A stretch of 64,000 nucleotides of DNA from Bombardia bombarda (lineage: Eukaryota > Ascomycota > Sordariomycetes > Sordariales > Lasiosphaeriaceae). Below the pieces are notes generated by a model. That model saw only the letters and a program-made list of their open reading frames with translations, searched no databases and was not told where the DNA came from. A program made the translations under genes and the position numbers. This document shows positions 42,375 to 52,719 of the stretch, one piece after another (the stretch's first letter is position 1; each line of letters begins with the position of its first letter). The stretch is taken from the NCBI GenBank assembly GCA_030512295.1, contig JAULSR010000013.1, positions 186,001 through 250,000 of the forward strand. Reading direction: 5' to 3'.

Positions 42375-44313
42375 ATGGGTCTCAAGGCTGTACGTTGCCT
42401 GTCTCTCCCTCTCTCCAATTGGCGCTGACCATTCTGCTTGCTCCAGGAACTCAACCTGCCCGCCGGCGTTCTCTACGGTACGGTACAACTGGTGTCCCCC
42501 AAATCGAATCCGAGCGACTGAAACTGATCGTTGGTGCTATGAACAGGCGACGATGTCCTCAAGCTCTTCCAATACGCCCGCGAGCACAAGTTCGCGATCC
42601 CCGCCGCCAACGTAACTTCCAGCAGGCAAGTTTTACCATCTCGCCACGCCCATCACAACGTCCAATTGACCAAGTACTGACATCACTTTTAGCACCGTCG
42701 TCGCCGTTCTTGAGGCTGCACGCGACCAGGGCTCAGCTATCATGTACGACCGCTCTCCTTTCCGGATCATCCCTCGAGACTGTAATAATAACAAGTGAAC
42801 AGTCTGCAGACTTCTCAGGGTGGTGCTGCCTACTTCGCTGGCAAGGGCATCAAGGACAGCGCCGAGAAGCGCGAGGCCTCCGTTGCCGGATCCGTCGCTG
42901 CCGCTCACTACATCCGTGCCATTGCTCCCATCTACGGCGTCCCCGTCGTCCGTGAGTAGCCCGAGCGGCCCTGTGGCAGCCGAGCGCTGACATGTTTACC
43001 AGTCCACACCGATCATTGTGCCAAGAAGCTTCTGCCTTGGTGAGTACAAGATTATTTAATCATGAAGCCATGAGCTAACGGCGCTTTCAGGCTCGATGGC
43101 ATGCTCGATGCCGATGAGGCCTTCTTCAAGAAGAACGGCACCCCCCTTTTCAGCTCTCACATGATTGACTTGGTTAGTTGTATTCCTTTTCTTCCCGCCC
43201 TATCACGTTTTGCGAATGCTAATATATATGTGTGCGCAGTCTGGTATGTCCCCTACACCTTCTGATTTCCCACCCGGCAACAAACACTCCCGACACTAGC
43301 TATCCCTTTGTCTCAAATTCCACGATCTATTTGGTCGACCTAAGTACTGACTTGTTACACCAGAGGAACCTGTTGAGGAGAACATCGAGACCTGCGTAAA
43401 GTACTTCAAGCGCATGGCGCCCATGAAGCAGTGGCTCGAGATGGAGATCGGCATCACGGGTGGTGAGGAGGATGGCGTTGACAACACTGGTGTATGTCCA
43501 TTCTTCAAATCCTGTCGTTTTTATCCACTACGAATAACCGCTTACTTTTATTCCAGGTCGACAACTCTTCCCTCTACACCCAGCCCGAGGACATTTGGCA
43601 AATGTTTGACGCCCCAATACCCTCTTTCAATAACAGACAACTAACTCCGTCGCAGCGAACAAGCCTTCCGCCCCGTCTCCCCTTACTTCTCTATCGCCGC
43701 CGGCTTCGGGTACGCAATTCTTCATCTCTGGAAAACCAAGTTAAATTATCTAACAGAGTGACAGAAACGTCCACGGTGTTTACGCGCCTGGAAACGTCCG
43801 CCTCCACCCTGAGCTGCTCGGAAAGCACCAGGCCTATGTTTCGGAGAAACTTGGTAGCAAGGACGCCAAGCCTGGTATGTGACTACGGACCGAGCATCCC
43901 CCGATTACAGCACCATGCTAACTGATTATAGTGTTCTTTGTCTTCCACGGCGGAAGCGGATCGACTAAGGAGGAATATTCCGAGGCCATCAGCGTAAGTA
44001 CTTTGCCCAGATATCGTGCCTCTTCTTCAGTTTCCGCTGTTTTGGTTGCTTGTCAATTGCTAACACCATACAGCATGGAGTGGTCAAGGTCAACGTCGAC
44101 ACTGACTTGCAATGGTCGTACCTTACGGGCATCAGAGATTACGTTGTCAAGAACCTCGATTACTTGAAGACTCAGGTCGGCAACCCCGAGGGCGCCAACA
44201 AGCCCAACAAGAAGAAGTACGACCCAAGAGTCTGGGTACGCGAGGGCGAGAAGACGATGAAGGCTCGTGTCGAGGAGGCCCTGAAGGACTTCAATGCTTC
44301 CGGCAGCTTGTAA
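42375..44313 (+). CDS. FBA1: Class II fructose-bisphosphate aldolase, 14 exons including a 4-nt microexon
   Basis: Zinc-dependent aldolase of glycolysis and gluconeogenesis, cytosolic. Exons: 42375-42389, 42447-42477, 42547-42625, 42693-42743, 42803-42951, 43003-43039, 43091-43172, 43240-43243, 43364-43491, 43557-43603, 43656-43709, 43765-43874, 43932-43993, 44074-44313. They total 1089 nt, coding for 362 residues, the normal family length. Landmarks: AREHKFAIPAANVTSSS, VVLHTDHCAKKLLPW (zinc ligand), LEMEIGITGGEEDG, FGNVHGVYAPGN, FVFHGGSGST and VVKVNVDTDLQW. Exon 8 is only TCTG, giving SEE in SSHMIDLSEEPVEEN; no other acceptor restores this text. Intron 3 (42626-42692) starts GCAAGT, a GC-AG intron. 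The other introns are GT-AG, 51-120 nt. The number of introns and the tiny exons are unusual for an abundant fungal enzyme. Confidence 0.96.
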
Positions 44314-45093
44314 AAGCCTCTGCTTAACTGAGCGCAAAAGACGAATACACCTTGCTTGCCACCTTCATGGAGTAGGTACATGAAAGGCAAGGGGATTCAG
44401 AATATCATCCTATCGAGTAGCTTTTGTAGTAAAGGAGCTGAGCCGTCAAAAGATTAATTCCTCTAGAGTTGTCCATTATGTCTTTGATATAATGATATTA
44501 TCCCAAAGTTTTGTCCCATGTGGTTGAGGCTCTTGGAGAGAATCTAGGTTAAAGGAACATGATTAATGGTAGTGTGCTTGGGCGTTTTCTTTTGTGTGTG
44601 TCATGGATCACAGTCGACTACGATTATGCGATAAGCTTAGAACTTTGGAAGTCTTATCTGATTGTGAATATGATCAACATAGAAGCGTTACAATCTTGCT
44701 GCTGGTAGCCTGGTACGTGGTAAGGTGGGTACCCCCCACGTTTGTGTAAGCTAGGTTGGCCAATCACGAATGAGGTATTTGAGCCTTTTTTTTTTTTTTT
44801 TTGGAACATGTGAAGGATTGTCCACACTGCAGTCAGCGTTCAGGCTTTTATGTAATTGGTTACTTACCTATTAATCCCTCGAGTTACACACCTACATTTG
44901 AGAACGGGGTGGTTGATACGACCTTGATTGAGAGGTTTGCCTGCCTCCGTTTTGTTACACGTCTTAGCTCCTCACCAAAATAGGTTGAAGACTTCGTTCT
45001 TGTTTAATGCCTCATAATCGTGGGAGTTTAACAAAATAAGATTTAAACTCTTGGACAGAAAGATTGAAACAAGGGCAAAAATATAACATTGTG
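44314..45093. other. Intergenic downstream of aldolase
   Basis: 3' UTR and flank of the aldolase gene. A 17-T run occupies 44786-44802. No gene recognised. Confidence 0.6.
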
Positions 45094-45176
45094 TGGATGA
45101 GCCCGGGATTGAACCGGGGACCTTTCACATGTTGCATGAATGCGAAGCGAAAATCATACCACTAGAACACGCACCC
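45094..45176 (-). tRNA. tRNA-Ala(CGC) with 11-nt intron
   Basis: Acceptor GGGTGCG/CTCATCC with the alanine identity pair G3-U70 and one C6-U67 mismatch. Anticodon stem TTCGC/GTGAA, loop TTCGCAT with anticodon CGC, interrupted after A37 by an 11-nt intron. T arm CCCGG-TTCAATC-CCGGG and discriminator A. Removal of the intron leaves 72 nt. It is nearly identical in the anticodon arm to the copy at 60964-61049. The acceptor mismatch and a weak D stem leave open that this is a less active copy. Confidence 0.85.
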
Positions 45177-45603
45177 TGTTGAATTTGTTTGATGATGGGC
45201 TGCAAGTTGTAGGGCTGGAAGAGGTAATTTTGCTTTGGTGGAGGCATGTGGAGTTTCCTGTAGATCCAATGTGGATTTGGCTTCGAGTTTTTAGGGGTTG
45301 CGGAGTTGTGGAAACGGTGGGAAACGCTTGTAATTCATGGTATTGTGGGTCTCAACTCTCAAGGACCTGACACGAACACAAAAGACAAAGAGACATTGAA
45401 GATACAAGGAGGCAATAAATAGCTCTACCGTGATTTTTATAATTACGGGCTTATATTCTATAGTGGTTACAGTTTTCGTTGAATAATACCCGTGATATCT
45501 TAGGTAGGTAGGTAGGTAGGTATGTACCCAAGCACTACTTCAGTACTCACACTAATCTGGCTCTGTATTTCAAGTACTCTTACATCAGCCTTGGTGAAGC
45601 CGT
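45177..45603. other. Intergenic between tRNA-Ala and small membrane protein gene
   Basis: Contains a TAGG tandem tract at 45501-45522 (five and a half copies). No gene recognised. Confidence 0.6.
45501..45522. repeat. (TAGG)n microsatellite
   Basis: About 5.5 perfect copies of TAGG, downstream of the small membrane-protein gene. Confidence 0.9.
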
Positions 45604-46294
45604 CTAGTGACTCTTGAGGCTATTGGCCAACCCGCTCGCCTGGCTCTTCAGCTTGTCCCACGAGCTCTCATCAGCAGCCCACTCGTCTGTTTCTTTCATA
45701 TCCGTCTCGAGCGAATGGAGCTCGCGGCGCAGAATGTCAGCTTGGAACAGGCGGAAAGCCTTCTCGATGCGGGCGCGGCTAGCAGGGTCCTTGGTGATGG
45801 TGCGGGTGGCCGCCGCCGTGCCCGTGAGGAAGCCCGTCTCGCCTCCCAGAAACAGGCCGCCGGTGGCAAAGGCCGCATAGGTAGCCACGTCGCCCCAGGT
45901 AGTAGGCCGAAGATAGGGCTCGAGGTCGGGGACCGGTTCTGTGTGTGTTCATTTCTATTGTTATCCAAGAACAACACTATAGGGCGGTCAATCACCTACC
46001 CCGTCGGCCGCTTGCAAAAATCAGCTCGGTCGGTCTGTTTACGCCTATTCGAAAGGCATTGTAGAGAGCGACGCGGTTGGCGCGGATGCGGTAGGCCGTC
46101 CAGAGGCCAAGTCCTAGTCCGAGCAGTGAGCCAAGCGTGGTGTGCAGCGAAACATTTCCGGCCGCCTCCCGCAACAGTCTGCGATCTGAGGCATTCAAGT
46201 CCCGCTGCAGGTGCTGCTCGCCCAAGTCGGCGAGGTCCTGGTGCGGGTGGCCGCGGAAGATGGCAAAAATAGAATGGCTGCTGCTGTCGGGCAT
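45604..46294 (-). CDS. Small predicted membrane protein, unknown function
   Basis: Two exons, 46294-46000 and 45938-45604, with a 61-nt intron (GTAGGT...CACAG), give 209 residues starting MPDSSSHSIFAIFRGHP. Hydrophobic glycine-rich segments TLGSLLGLGLGLWTAY and AAFATGGLFLGGETGFLTG each could span a membrane; both have GxxxG-like patterns that favour helix packing. The joint restores SGRREPVPDLEPYLRPTTWGD. The C-terminal third is charged and helical (RARIEKAFRLFQADILRREL). I do not recognise the family. Glycine-rich paired helices resemble small organelle membrane proteins, but that is only a resemblance. Confidence 0.78.
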
Positions 46295-46603
46295 GTTTTG
46301 GATGGTAGGCGATGCTGTCAAAGTTCAAATTTTCTTCTGAGAGAATCGTGGACAGAGTAAACGATCTGAAATGAGCTGGGTCAATTGCAGTTCCTATCTA
46401 TATGAGGTGCTCCATGACGTTGAGCGATCAGATTATCGTCATACAAATTTTAAGGTTTCGCGCTGGTGTCTGCTAGATTCAGGGGTCAGGGGTCAGGGGT
46501 TAGAATAGAGGAAGTTACCACCGTGGTTGCTTGGGGTTACATCATGATGTCGTGCTGTATTCCATATGCGAACAAACAAACTGCTATCCAGGATCTGCGT
46601 CTT
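46295..46603. other. Short intergenic region
   Basis: Holds the promoter of the small membrane-protein gene and the 3' flank of the FAD monooxygenase, with a short GGGGTCA duplication near 46482-46498. Confidence 0.6.
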
Positions 46604-48490
46604 TTAAGGGCGTCCTCCAGGCGGCCCTCCCTGCGGCTTTGGCATATATGGGTCCTTTGTAAAGAAGTCGGCCGGCAGCGCGAACTCTGGATCCAATTCC
46701 TTGATGCTTTCAACGCACTGATCTACAATGTCGTTTCCCCAGTTGAAATGGGAAAACTCCTGTGGTGTTTCTGTTGGGATGTTGGGTACACCGGTTAGCT
46801 GATTGAATGGACATAGGCTCCTACTAAACAACACGAAGCACTTACTTGGCACAAATCCGACATACTTTTCCACCTCCTGGTGAATAAGCTCTATCTGTTC
46901 CTGACCGGCATTGCTTAACACCTGAATGGCGCTGGCTCGTGGTCGTCTGACTTTGTCGAAGATGGCGAGTCGCTCTTCAACTTGGTCCGCAGAAGCGCCA
47001 CTCAAGATGATGCCGAGAGCAATGCCATCTTCAATTCCCTGGGCACCGCCTTGGCCTTGGTCTGTGTTCGATGGACTGTTGTTAGCGGTATTCCTGTATT
47101 GGGAGTGGAATAGCTCGTTTAGAATGAATTAGAATTAACTGGGGAGTCCATACGGGGCAGCATGGGGTGTGCAGCATCACCGATAATGACCATCTTGCCA
47201 TTTGTCCATTTCGACACGGGCGAGCGGTACAGCAATGGCCAGCGCTTGACCTCGGTTGCTTTGCTGCATTGTGTCAACATCGAGGACTTGGAGCATTGAA
47301 GTATGTCTGGATCAGGAAGCTTACTTCAATACGGCTAGGATGGAAGGGTGGAAATCCGGGAAGCTGTTGAGCAAGTGTGACTTGTCGACCGGGGCATGCC
47401 AGTCTTGTTTGGTTCAATGTTAGCTCAATGCTGAGTACTATACTTTCGAACGTTCTGCAAGTTGTATGGATGGACCTACCCTCAGTATCAGCTGATAGCA
47501 GTTGTTCATCGTGGAATATACCGACAAAGTTCCAGATGGTGTGGCTGTCACTGGGTCAGCTTGCGGTTGACCAAACGGGAACCAGGGAACTCACTCCCGG
47601 CAAGGATATGAAACAAAGCGATTGCCCGTCTTTCCGTTCATATAGATGCTCATACGCCCATTTCTCTCTCCGTCCTTGTTCCACCAGCTTGTCTCTGGGT
47701 CAGCCTCAAGGTCTGCCGCGGTGATGAGAAAGCGAAAGCAGCCATTGTAGAGCTCCTGGGGCTGTGGCGGGTTCGGCTGGCCAAGTACGGCCTCGACGCC
47801 GATGGAGTGAATCCCGTCTGCGGCGACGACTACGTCACCCGTCACAACCTCACCAGTGGAGAGGATTATGGAGGGCAGCTCTGGGTTCTGCTATGTGTAA
47901 GCGTATGTTATACGAACCCCAGCTGACTCTAGTTAAACCATCGCGTCTCGAAATGAGCAAAGCGAATGGACGGAGCAGCGGTATTGACTGGGTTGAACAC
48001 CCCCCCCCCCCTTTTGGACCAGACATCCCATATCATAAAGGGTGAAACAGTGATATGAGCCAAGCAACATAAAACTCACATAAGCGACAGCCTGGGTCCT
48101 CAGCTCTACCGCGGCTGGCTCTCCCGGGCCCTCGGTGCCTGTAGCGAGAACCTTCAGGGCCTCGTGCAGGTCCACGCGATGGGCAAAATAGAAGGGTGCG
48201 CCATAGACGCCCTGGACCCAACCGCCCAGAGGCACAAGTGCAACCTGCTCGAGTGTGGTGCCGATGGCGTTCATAATTCCCTGGGCTTGGACGAAGCGAC
48301 TGGCTGCAGGGTCGAGCCCCCAGGCCTGCAGCACGCGTGTCGCATTGGGCGGCACGTTGATGGCCGCGCCGACCTCGTCGTTGAGTGCCGACCTCTCGTA
48401 GATGGTGACCTTGTGCCCGGCACGGCGGAGTGATATGGCGGTGGAAAGGCCTGCGATGCCAGCGCCGACGATGATGACGTTGAGCGTCAT
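46604..48490 (-). CDS. FAD-dependent monooxygenase (salicylate-hydroxylase-like)
   Basis: Group A flavoprotein aromatic hydroxylase using NAD(P)H. Seven exons: 48490-48080, 47890-47595, 47544-47480, 47403-47325, 47263-47154, 47061-46846, 46770-46604. They total 1344 nt, coding for 447 residues. The FAD-binding GAGIAG is at residues 9-14, the DG motif is VVVAADGIHS, and the second FAD motif VIIGDAAHPMLPHQGQGGAQG is restored across intron 5. Intron 1 (48079-47891, 189 nt) is long for this window and carries a 12-G run on the coding strand. The ATG at 48490 is preferred because the flavin fold starts there, but the frame stays open upstream through a T/C-rich tract (lysine codons) to an ATG at 48601. 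Substrate unknown. Confidence 0.92.
48000..48011. repeat. Poly(C) run inside intron 1 of the FAD monooxygenase
   Basis: Twelve C on the plus strand (G run on the coding strand) within the inferred first intron; a likely site of length variation. Confidence 0.85.
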
Positions 48491-50098
48491 CTTGTTTTTC
48501 TTTTTTTTTCTTTTTTTTCTTTTTTTCTTTTTTTTCTTTTTTTTCTTTTTTTTCTTTTTGCGGCTATTGGTTGATAAACTTGATGATCGATACCTTTTCA
48601 AGACTCAACCTTGGAACAAGCCAAACGTGGTGGTTAGGGATAACACTGCAGTGTAAACTACACAACGTGGCTGCCCAAGTGCAAGAAGCCCAATAAAGCA
48701 TCCGAGTATTTCCTCGCCCGGAGATGATGTGCTTGGGGGCCCTCTGGTGCAACACAGCTCCATCGCGCTCGCACTCGATAAGCGGCGATACGAACAAACC
48801 TCCAGCATAGGTAACCAGCTCCCTATTGCAACGCTATCTTGCCTGATGGGGAAATAGGGCGTGCAAATCCGGGTGGCCGGCAATGGACAGGGATGCGAAA
48901 TAATTCCCAGCAATTATGGCGGAGAATGGCACAACGGGGGAACCGGGGGCAGGCTGTGGAAGCTGGGGAGATCAATCACGCAAGAGGCACCACCATGGCG
49001 GGATGTGGGAGAGGCAACATATCGACTCTACAGTGTCAATTGCACGTTGTGTGTGTGCTACAGCGTAAAGGAAAAAGGAAAGAAAAAGTATTTGCTCGCA
49101 CATGGTGGACTCGCAGCCAAACACGCCCATGCATATGTGCGGCGCATGGCCGGTTCTGTCTCAGAATCACATGGAGGCAACAAGCTGCAGGTTCTATGTA
49201 GGGGAGGAAGGGGAAATAAAGCAGAAAAGAAAATAAAAAAGAAAAGGAAGAAACAGTGGAAGGAAGCTTGTGTTCTCATCCAGCAGACTTTCTGGTTCGG
49301 TTGAGCTTCCATCCCATGTGGCATTACTGGTTACTGGCCTCGGTGGGGCCTAGACTTACAACGACTTGTTTACTTCTTTGAGCCTCTGTGCTGGTGCATT
49401 CCATCTGTCACCAAGACCCTCCAGAATCGGCGCCAATCTTCCCGTCGATACACTAGCACCACAGCATGCCCCCAATATATTTTTCATGGATAATAGGTAG
49501 TCAGGGGGTTCAAGACGCACTAGATCTCAGTCCGTTAGGCCACCGTCCAATCGATCCCGTCTCCCCCGCTTTCACAAGGCCGCAGGGCATGGCTCCTTGG
49601 CCAGTAGCTCCACTGACACTGCGATGCTGCATGCAGGATCCCTAGCCGGCCATGGCAATTCCACGTCTGTGCATTTCTCTCTCTTTTTTTTTCTCTTCCA
49701 ATTTGTTCCCTGACTCGACTCGCACGGAGAATTTCTGTTTCGGCAGTTATGCGTTAGGGTGCAGGATAACTGGAAATTGCGTTTCTGGCCTGTTCCAGAT
49801 TTTGGGCATGATCAAATGTCCATTGCGGTTGGTTGTTGCTGTATAGTTACTGTACATGGTGCTGTGTTATGTTCAGTCTCGTAGTGCGTGCAGTTGCAAG
49901 TAAGGTACCTATAGGATAGTTGTTAGTGGCAACGTAGATCTATCGACGTTATCCCTCCTTTCTTTTGAACATGTTCTCGAAGGCTGCCCTCGAAAGTTCT
50001 GTGCAGTTGGCATCCATCTCTCCGTCTGGCTGCACGTTCACCCCCTTGGTGTCTGCCATTCCTCCTTTTCATTAGCTGCAGTTCTCACCACAGTCAAG
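48491..50098. other. Divergent intergenic region
   Basis: Promoters of the FAD monooxygenase (minus) and of the truncated transporter (plus). Apart from the T/C tract at its left end no gene or element was recognised. Confidence 0.6.
48494..48559. repeat. Interrupted poly(T)/poly(A) tract next to a start codon
   Basis: T runs of 6-9 broken by single C residues. On the coding strand it is an A-rich tract ending directly before the ATG of the FAD monooxygenase. Such tracts change length readily and would alter the leader or an N-terminal lysine extension. Confidence 0.85.
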
Positions 50099-50945
50099 AT
50101 GGCAGACGCAGCAGTAGCACCATCGCCAACTTCTGCACACCACCCAGAAAAGACAGCGCCAGGCTCGTCTGGCGGCGAGACTGGGCACAGTGATGAGCCA
50201 AAGCCTCATCTGCATGCAAAGACCTTTCTGGCCGTCTTTGCCGTCTGCTCCATCTACTTCGTGCAGATCTACAATGTCGTGGGCGCGGGAGCGGTAAGTG
50301 CATACATAGCCCAGCTGAGCACGCCGCCAGAGCTGATTGCCATCACGAGTGGTCTGATCATTGGCGTCCGATCGTTGGGAGGAAGTGTGGGCTTGGCCAT
50401 CTGTAAGTTCAACTTATTTCTGCTGACCTTGAACTCCTTTTCTAGGATGCTGACATCGTGATCCACACACTCGCAGACAATGCCCTCTTCACAAAGGCAG
50501 TTGGCAAACTGGGAGATAATATTGCTGCCGCCGTTATCCCCCTCGGACTTCCGTTTCAGTCTGCAGGGCCTTTTATTGGCGCCTTGGCTGGCCATGCCGA
50601 CGGTGCAGTCCTGTTCCACATTCCAGGTGTCACTCCCCAGATTGTTGGTGCCGGTGTGGCAGCGCTGAAGGACACTTTTATGACGGGTTTCAAGCATGTC
50701 TGGATTACAGCTGCTGCCTTTTCCGCTTTTGCCGCCCTTCGTAAGTCTTCATCTTCTTTGACTCGGAATTCATATTGCGTTTCTGGCTGGTGTTAAAAGC
50801 ACGTCAGATTGAAGTTCAATTTTGGCTGACTTTTTACTTTATTGTAGTTTCCGTCTTCCTGAAGGACCCTCGTAGCGAGTTCAACATGCACATTGATCGA
50901 CCCGTAGAGAAGGACGAGGAACTGTACTCGGACCGGTCTTCTTAA
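50099..50945 (+). CDS. Internally deleted TRI12-like MFS transporter (mini-MFS)
   Basis: Exons 50099-50402, 50477-50740 and 50848-50945, with GTAAGT introns of 74 and 107 nt, give an intact 221-residue frame. Residues about 40-65 (HAKTFLAVFAVCSIYFVQIY) match the first membrane helix of 14-TM MFS efflux pumps of the TRI12/siderophore type. The text then passes within about 25 residues to SLGGSVGLAIYNALFTK and GVTPQIVGAGVAALKDTF, which belong to the last quarter of such proteins (full length about 550-600), ending KDEELYSDRSS. The central roughly 10 helices are absent, yet splice sites and frame are preserved. It is probably a non-transporting remnant, or a short protein of new role. Confidence 0.8.
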
Positions 50946-52719
50946 AAGACTTCATCCGTGACAAACAGTCCAGAAACCACAGTTAGACAAGCAAATAAAA
51001 TATACTGGCTAGATGTAGCGTTCACCACCTTTTGAAGCAAATATACTGCTGTTTCGTTGGATGTCTGTGGCTGTACTTTGTTTTATCCGCGCCTGGTTTC
51101 GTATTTGCAACATATCTACTCGTGAACGATGCGAATGTCAATATACCTGAGTTCCCAGGTTGGGATGTGATGTTGCTAAACACCGATGCAGCATCGGATT
51201 GGTGATCACCACACACTGTTTTTCCATTCTCGAAAAGTTCAACATCAGAGAAAACTTGTGATATCTTCCATCTCCTGCATATGGTACGAACAAGCCACAA
51301 AGACTCGCAATCGCCTTGAAACCACTTCTGGGGCGCTATGTGTCTCAGCAGTTGCCATCGCCGCAAACTGCCCTCTTTGGTCCCTGTCATCCGATCCCGG
51401 CCATAGTTGTACTGTGTAGTCTATTATTGGGGAGAACCAGTCCTGGCATGATAATAATCTTATCTGGACACTGTTTATCGGCTATCCTGTGTAGTACGAT
51501 CGTATGTATTGCAGTTGACATGACCATGCAACTGCTGGAAGGGACGACTGGTCCCCTGTTTAGATTAAATGGAAGCCTGAAATCTCGAAATCAATAGCAC
51601 TCCAAAGTTGAGATACGCCTTGCTAGGTAACCAGAACCGTGATGTTTGTTTCAGCAGTCTTGTGTGTACTGTATCTAGGTAGGTAGCCAACAGGTAGGAG
51701 GTGGTGTGATGACTACAAATGGCAGCATACATATTGGCATGGGGTTTTACTAGGGTTCATTGTGCTTCTTTTTTCTCCGGTCACCAAACAAGGGGGTCGA
51801 CATCTTTCCTCAGACGATCTGTGTTCCAGACCCCGGATCACCACCAAGGGCACATCAGTCCCCACAAATGTAAAATCCTGGAAGGTATGCGTACGAAGTA
51901 CCAATGCGATGTTTCTCGCGTATAACCGAGCGTAGTGTACGAGGGCAATGTCTACCCCGGGACACGGGATAGGACAAGCTTGATCCTTGTTAAGCTACTA
52001 TCGAACGGCCACAGGATAGGTTTTTGTTTTGCAGGGTGGATAGAGAGAGGGCGGCCCAGAAGGGAGACGAGCATACTTACCTACACATCATTTTGCCCAA
52101 AAGACTTTCGTCCAGCCATGGCAATACTGGTGGGGTCACAGTGTCGCAGCCCCCGTCCCCGTTTTTCACCTGCTGGGAAGTGCAAGACCAAGCTACGCTA
52201 CACTATGTACGAGAAGACGGCAGAATGCACAGGCAAAGACGAGATTCCATGGATACCGCAGCTGTCAAACTGGTCGTGCCGTACCAAAACAGATAGATAG
52301 GCCGGGGAAGGACAAGAGATTGCTGGGCAGGCCCCTTTTATACTCGAGCCTGTGCCACCACCCAACCTTTTGCTCAACCATCTACCAGGTTGGGTTGCCG
52401 ACCTTACCTAAATTCCCGAGGCACTCACTCTCGTCAACGGCCTGACAGACAGACCGCATACGCCACAGAGTCGGTTCGGCACGACACGGGTTGCAGGGCT
52501 AACCCGCAGAGAGACAGGCGAACTGCAGAGTCAACGAGCCCGCTCGGACGGCCACATAGGTTCTCATAAGAATACCACTACTGCTACCGGGCGGTTCTGT
52601 CGTTGTCTGCAGGCCCCATAGCTCTTGATGACGGATGCAAGGAAGCTCTGGTCTATTGGTCTTGTCAATTCCTTGATTGATGGGTCCAAGTTGATCTTGC
52701 CCATTCCTTACTCTTCACC
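50946..52719. other. Intergenic between mini-MFS and rhodopsin-fold genes
   Basis: About 1.8 kb of short frames without features; the right end is the promoter of the rhodopsin-fold protein gene. Confidence 0.6.
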
